Of a stretch of DNA of 64,000 nucleotides, positions 61,621 through 64,000 are shown piece by piece; within the stretch, counting starts at the first letter, position 1; each line of letters starts with the position of its first letter. The stretch lies in NCBI GenBank assembly GCA_012932295.1, contig JAAONU010000001.1:38347449-38411448 (forward strand), given 5' to 3'. The translations under genes and the position numbers were made by a program. The DNA comes from Cyclina sinensis (taxonomy: Eukaryota; Mollusca; Bivalvia; Venerida; Veneridae). Below the pieces are notes generated by a model, which did no database searches, was not told the DNA's origin, and saw only the letters and a program-made list of their open reading frames with translations.

Positions 61621-62394
61621 GTTGTAACTGAAATGACATGACCTTGGTGTTGTAATAACCTGGTTTATCAAGGCACAGTCTTGTAAATTAATGTTTTTTT
61701 AAGCTATATATGTATACATATATAAAAATGAGCTAGCTTTATGGAAATAATATAGCATCTAATGGCTTGTATTTAATGTTGTGGTCTGCAGAAGACTTCG
61801 AGACATCAAGGTTTGACTTACTTTTCATCTAATCTGTATTGTGATAAGCCAGTGAGATACCAATTACAGCGACAAGGAAATCCCAAAAAGTAATAATTGA
61901 ATTTCTAAAACTTATTATACTTTATATTTTTTCAAGGAAAACTATGTATATATTGACATTAGGAATTCCTTTCACAACTCTAGAAAGATTTTGTCAGTGG
62001 AAATCAAATTACTTTGCCGACAGTATGGAAATTAAGTGAGGCAATTTTCAGATTTTCTCTGTGATATAAGGACAGAAATCCATTTCCTTGTTATTTCATT
62101 ATGGGGTGAAACTTTGAGTAGTATTTGATGCCAGGGGACATTTATCAAATCAATTAATGGCTGTCACACAGAGATAGTGGCCTTAAAGGTCATCTGTTGC
62201 TTTATGGAATTCCACAAGAGTTTAGTCCCCCCTGAAAGTCCCCTGTTTTGTGAATAATGTTGATTGTGGTAATTAAAGAAAATTTATGCAAACATGTCAT
62301 GTATTTAAAAGCATTAAATTAAGACAAAAACTACAAGGGGTCAAAATTCTTCCACATTTTTAACCAGTGGACAGTTTACTGACTTATCTCTACT

Positions 62395-62760
62395 TACGAC
62401 GATGTCTGGACCATAACTTCTCCAGCATATTTGTTTTACCTTTATGAGACAGTACGTGTTGCATATAAGTCACCCAGGTCCTTTGCTCAAAGGTCATGGT
62501 CACATTGACTTGTCAAAGAAAAAAAAATGTCGGTTATAGAACTTGTTTGAGCCAAACTTTTATATACATGGAAAGATTTTCAAATATCTAATGGCATGTT
62601 TGTTCACTTTGATGAGACAATTTGTCACTTGTTAATTAGTCCCAGTTCCATAGCTCAAAGGTCAAGGACACAGTGACTTGTCAAAGGTAAAAAATGTTCA
62701 TGATGGACCTTGTCCAGGCCATAATCCTCTATGCATGGAAGGCAAAAAAATGCCACCTGG
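62395..62760. repeat. Two diverged ~180-bp repeat units
   Basis: 'ctggaccataacttct..catat', 'gagacagta', 'cccaggtcctttgctcaaaggtcatggtcacattgacttgtcaaag' recurs as 'gagacaatttg..cccagttccatagctcaaaggtcaaggacacagtgacttgtcaaag' and 'caggccataatcctctatgcatgg'. Confidence 0.65.
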
Positions 62761-63919
62761 CTTCCTGCAGTGGTTATTTTCCTTCTTGGTATTTTTTGAC
62801 TTTCTTATTTATAACATCATATCATCAAATAAAATAGCATCATAGACATGTTTCTTCACTCAAAGAATTTTACAGTGACCCCTTTTACTTATATACAAAG
62901 TCTTCAGTCCTGTAGTGTCACCATGCTTAGTGTGGGGGTATTGTGGCGTCTGTGACAAGCTCTAGTGGAATGTGTATTCTTCTTCACATTATCAATTATT
63001 TTTTGTTTGGTAAGAATGAGCCAGTAATAATACTGAGTTATAATATATCATGCGTTACTTTTATGGTACGTATGTTTTTAAAAGGGAAATGATTAAGTGA
63101 TCTTTGAAATTATAATTGTTTTACTGTTATATAGTAAGACACAATTTAAAAAAATCTTCTTCATGAATATGTAAGTACATGTGTTTGTGACAAGTAATTT
63201 AATATTTGTATTATTTACAAACCTTAGACTAGGATATAAAATGTGAATGCCATTAAGCTGAGTTTTTCTGGAGTTTACTATAGTTCATTAAAAAGTTTTG
63301 TGAAACTGTAGAACTGAGCCTCTATAATTTATGTAAATTAAGGTTGCTTTTGATTATTAAACTTTAAAATGAAATTCTGCTTTTAATGTCACTTCGATAT
63401 CAACATGCTGAGATTTTTGCATTATTTTATATAATACAGCTGACATTATATTCATACTTTAAGATTTATAGATACATTTTTACTCTGAATTACTGCTTGC
63501 GGTACATTGTTAACTCACTGGAATACAGAAAGTTTGAGTCATAGCGTTATATTTTGAATTTTAAATTAATGTGCAAAAGATTTCTTCCTGTTGCTAGGGA
63601 AAAGTTTTGGAAAGGGGTTCATTTGCACCATGTATTTTGATTGATGATTCATGATGAAAAGTTTTCAGGAAATTTGTCCTATGTTGGAACATTATGAGTA
63701 ATGATTTGTCTAACAATTGGTCTCCCAAGAATTCTATTGATCATCTCGATATATTGTCTGTTTGTTCAGTTGCCATTTATTGGCACACATTAACAGGAAT
63801 GCATGCTGGATGTCCCTTATCTTTAATGCTTTAATTGAGCTCATGATGATTTTATGATTATAATGTTAAAAAATGTTGCAAATGATATTTAGATACATGT
63901 TTTGGTACAATTCTTTTTT
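62761..63919. other. Intronic DNA without recognised features
   Basis: AT-rich. No PRKAR1 downstream exon (pseudosubstrate or cyclic-nucleotide domain) was recognised. Confidence 0.4.
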
Positions 63920-64000
63920 TTATGCACCCGGAAGGACCATATTGTTTTTGGTGTGACTGTCTGTCTGTCTGTTTGTCACAAAACTTTAACCTTGTCCATA
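63920..64000 (+). repeat. Start of a tandem-core repeat element, cut by the window edge
   Basis: 'tatgcacccggaaggaccat' followed by 'gactgtctgtctgtctgttt' and 'cacaaaactttaaccttg' has the same architecture as the leader of the 38884 element (ATGCccc, ...ctgtctgtcggtcggtc). Confidence 0.55.

Overview
The window looks like eukaryotic, AT-rich, intron-dominated nuclear DNA. The repeat content and split genes point to a mollusc, most likely a bivalve: TTAACCC-ended MITEs whose translated frames read NSVDPDQ, tRNA-derived SINEs with GATA tails, and GGTCAAAGGTCAAGGTCA-rich tandem arrays. The species cannot be fixed from sequence alone. No prokaryotic genes, CRISPR arrays, rRNA or intact tRNA genes were seen.

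Left part (1-10.4 kb, minus strand): ten coding exons of a methionine aminopeptidase 1 gene (METAP1) can be joined in frame, giving 294 complete codons from the start codon at 10370 to 333. They cover the N-terminal zinc finger, the linker and most of the pita-bread catalytic domain. The last roughly 80-90 residues lie beyond the left edge. Its introns carry degenerate tandem repeats, a 242-bp MITE, a 1.26-kb TIR transposon and a tRNA-Arg-like SINE.

Middle (10.4-12.7 kb): a 2.3-kb interval separates METAP1 from a divergently transcribed gene. It contains a broken non-LTR retrotransposon tail.

Right part (12.7-64 kb, plus strand): the first coding exon of a cAMP-dependent protein kinase type I regulatory subunit (PRKAR1-like) encodes the complete RI dimerization/docking domain. 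The rest of that gene is not recognisable in the window, so its first intron appears to exceed 50 kb. Two further candidate coding exons lie on the same strand. One is a 120-nt phase 0-0 exon at 52457-52576. The other, at 57125-57499, begins with a textbook N-myristoylation signal (MGNKFTRK) followed by an acidic BASP1/MARCKS-like tail, and it also ends in phase 0. Both could be alternative exons of the RI gene: the second would swap the docking domain for a lipid anchor. They could also belong to another gene that continues to the right.

The huge intron is a transposon archive. It holds a hAT remnant with a perfect 8-bp target duplication inserted in a roughly 62-bp minisatellite, a Tc1/mariner-superfamily TIR element, a Tc1 transposase pseudogene, four copies of one SINE family, and two copies of a TIR element with a tRNA-like core. 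It also holds a 1.3-kb element built of 145-bp repeats carrying nuclear-receptor-like DR1 motifs, an older related array, and a 27-bp perfect inverted repeat forming a hairpin.
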